Source of the DNA: an uncultured Caulobacterales bacterium | GTDB lineage: Bacteria; Pseudomonadota; Alphaproteobacteria; Caulobacterales; Maricaulaceae | Length of the DNA stretch: 45,615 nt | Reading direction: 5' to 3' | Assembly (NCBI GenBank): GCA_937929915.1 | Contig: CALFUN010000013.1 | Location: forward strand, 1 to 45,615 | Shown here: piece by piece, positions 45,231 through 45,615 of the stretch | Layout: each line of letters begins with the position of its first letter | How positions within the stretch are numbered: position 1 is the stretch's first letter | Position numbers and translations under genes: made by a program | Notes under the pieces: generated by a model | Seen by the model: the letters and a program-made list of their open reading frames with translations, nothing else | The model's database searches: none | Told to the model about the DNA's origin: nothing

Positions 45231-45315
45231 GGAGAGGTGGCCGAGTGGTTAAAGGCGTCAGACTGTAAATCTGATCACTATGTGTACGTTGGTTCGAATC
45301 CAACCCTCTCCACCA
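45231..45315 (+). tRNA. tRNA-Tyr(GTA)
   Basis: 85 nt including encoded CCA. Acceptor stem GGAGAGG / CCTCTCC with discriminator A, anticodon stem-loop CAGACTGTAAATCTG giving anticodon GTA, the extra arm expected for bacterial tRNA-Tyr (class II), and T-arm GGTTCGAATCC. First of two tRNAs ahead of tuf. Confidence 0.97.
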
Positions 45316-45332
45316 CTAACAAAATTAAGAGC

Positions 45333-45406
45333 GCGGGCGTTGTGTAGTGGTAAGACCTCAGCCTTCCAAGCTGATGACGCGAGTTCGATTCTCGCCGCCC
45401 GCTCCA
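45333..45406 (+). tRNA. tRNA-Gly(TCC)
   Basis: 74 nt including encoded CCA. Acceptor stem GCGGGCG / CGCCCGC with discriminator T, anticodon loop CTTCCAA giving TCC, T-arm GAGTTCGATTCTC. Lies 17 nt after tRNA-Tyr and 68 nt before tuf, likely one transcript. Confidence 0.97.
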
Positions 45407-45474
45407 GATTTCCTCTTAAATGAGGGCAGATGTAAACCCGACCTAATTCTAGGTCACAACATGTGAGAGTAGAC

Positions 45475-45615
45475 ATGGCAAAAGAGAAGTTTGAGCGGAC
45501 TAAGCCGCATGCAAATATTGGTACGATTGGTCACGTTGACCATGGTAAGACGACGCTGACGGCGGCGATTACGAAGTATTTTGGTGATTTCCAGGCCTAT
45601 GATCAAATTGACGGC
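45475..45615 (+). CDS. tuf: Elongation factor Tu, N-terminal part
   Basis: 47 codons present before the window ends. Begins [20 protein letters not shown] and contains the G1 loop [15 protein letters not shown]. Delivers aminoacyl-tRNA to the ribosome. Preceded by the tRNA-Tyr/tRNA-Gly pair, a classic tRNA-tufB arrangement. A GAGAG lies about 6-10 nt before ATG 45475. Confidence 0.98.
   Translation, partial: MAKEKFERTKPHANIGTIGHVDHGKTTLTAAITKYFGDFQAYDQIDG

Overview
This 45.6 kb window is chromosomal DNA of an alphaproteobacterium, most likely a Caulobacterales/Maricaulales-type (Hyphomonadaceae-like) marine bacterium. The main evidence is a DivL-type pseudo-kinase with Tyr in place of the H-box His, a ChvI-ChvG two-component pair next to PTS genes, hemC-hemD-mitofilin(Mic60)-hemY gene order, alphaproteobacterial addB-addA, an AccD that lacks its zinc-ribbon cysteines, and rlmB-tRNA-Tyr-tRNA-Gly-tuf order. 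The window is densely coded and almost all core housekeeping. I see no insertion sequence, prophage or CRISPR array.

Layout. 1-2.1 kb: groES-groEL (minus strand; groEL runs off the left edge) behind a perfect CIRCE operator. 2.1-5.0 kb: a cytochrome P450, then tsaD-yciI, all minus. 5.0-9.3 kb: hemC-hemD-mitofilin-hemY (plus). 9.3-12.6 kb: ccmF-ccmG-ccmH-short ccmI (minus), with no ccmE. 12.6-17.0 kb: yggT (minus), then chvI-chvG-EIIA-HPr-TonB_C lipoprotein (plus), with no hprK. 17.1-22.2 kb: manC, glmM and divL (plus). 22.3-31.8 kb: a 2Fe-2S ferredoxin gene (minus), then a tightly overlapped plus-strand run tsaE-amgK-murU-addB-addA-trxA, ending in a terminator that lies inside the coding end of the convergent gene. 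31.8-40.0 kb: a minus-strand run read as trpF-trpB-[three unfamiliar genes]-trpA-accD-folC-two paralogous lipoproteins. 40.1-42.4 kb: a methyltransferase and rpoN (plus). 42.4-45.1 kb: DUF1295 membrane protein, alternative oxidase and rlmB (minus). 45.2-45.6 kb: tRNA-Tyr, tRNA-Gly and the start of tuf (plus).

How genes work together. Haem synthesis (hemC, hemD, hemY-like) sits beside cytochrome c maturation (ccmFGHI), and the window also holds haem- or iron-using enzymes (P450, ferredoxin, alternative oxidase). Cell-envelope functions are frequent: ManC and GlmM make sugar precursors, AmgK-MurU recycle MurNAc, ChvG-ChvI sense envelope state, and DivL controls the cell cycle. TsaD and TsaE, two parts of the t6A tRNA pathway, lie in different operons.

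The most unusual stretch is 36.4-38.1 kb. Three non-core genes split trpB from trpA: a HTHP-motif (JAMM/JAB-like) protein with its own strong-looking promoter predicted to give a leaderless transcript, a Cys-rich small exported protein overlapping it, and a secreted protein of unknown function. The first two are visibly AT-rich. This is the best candidate for something undescribed. The tandem lipoproteins at 31.8-33.2 kb come second.
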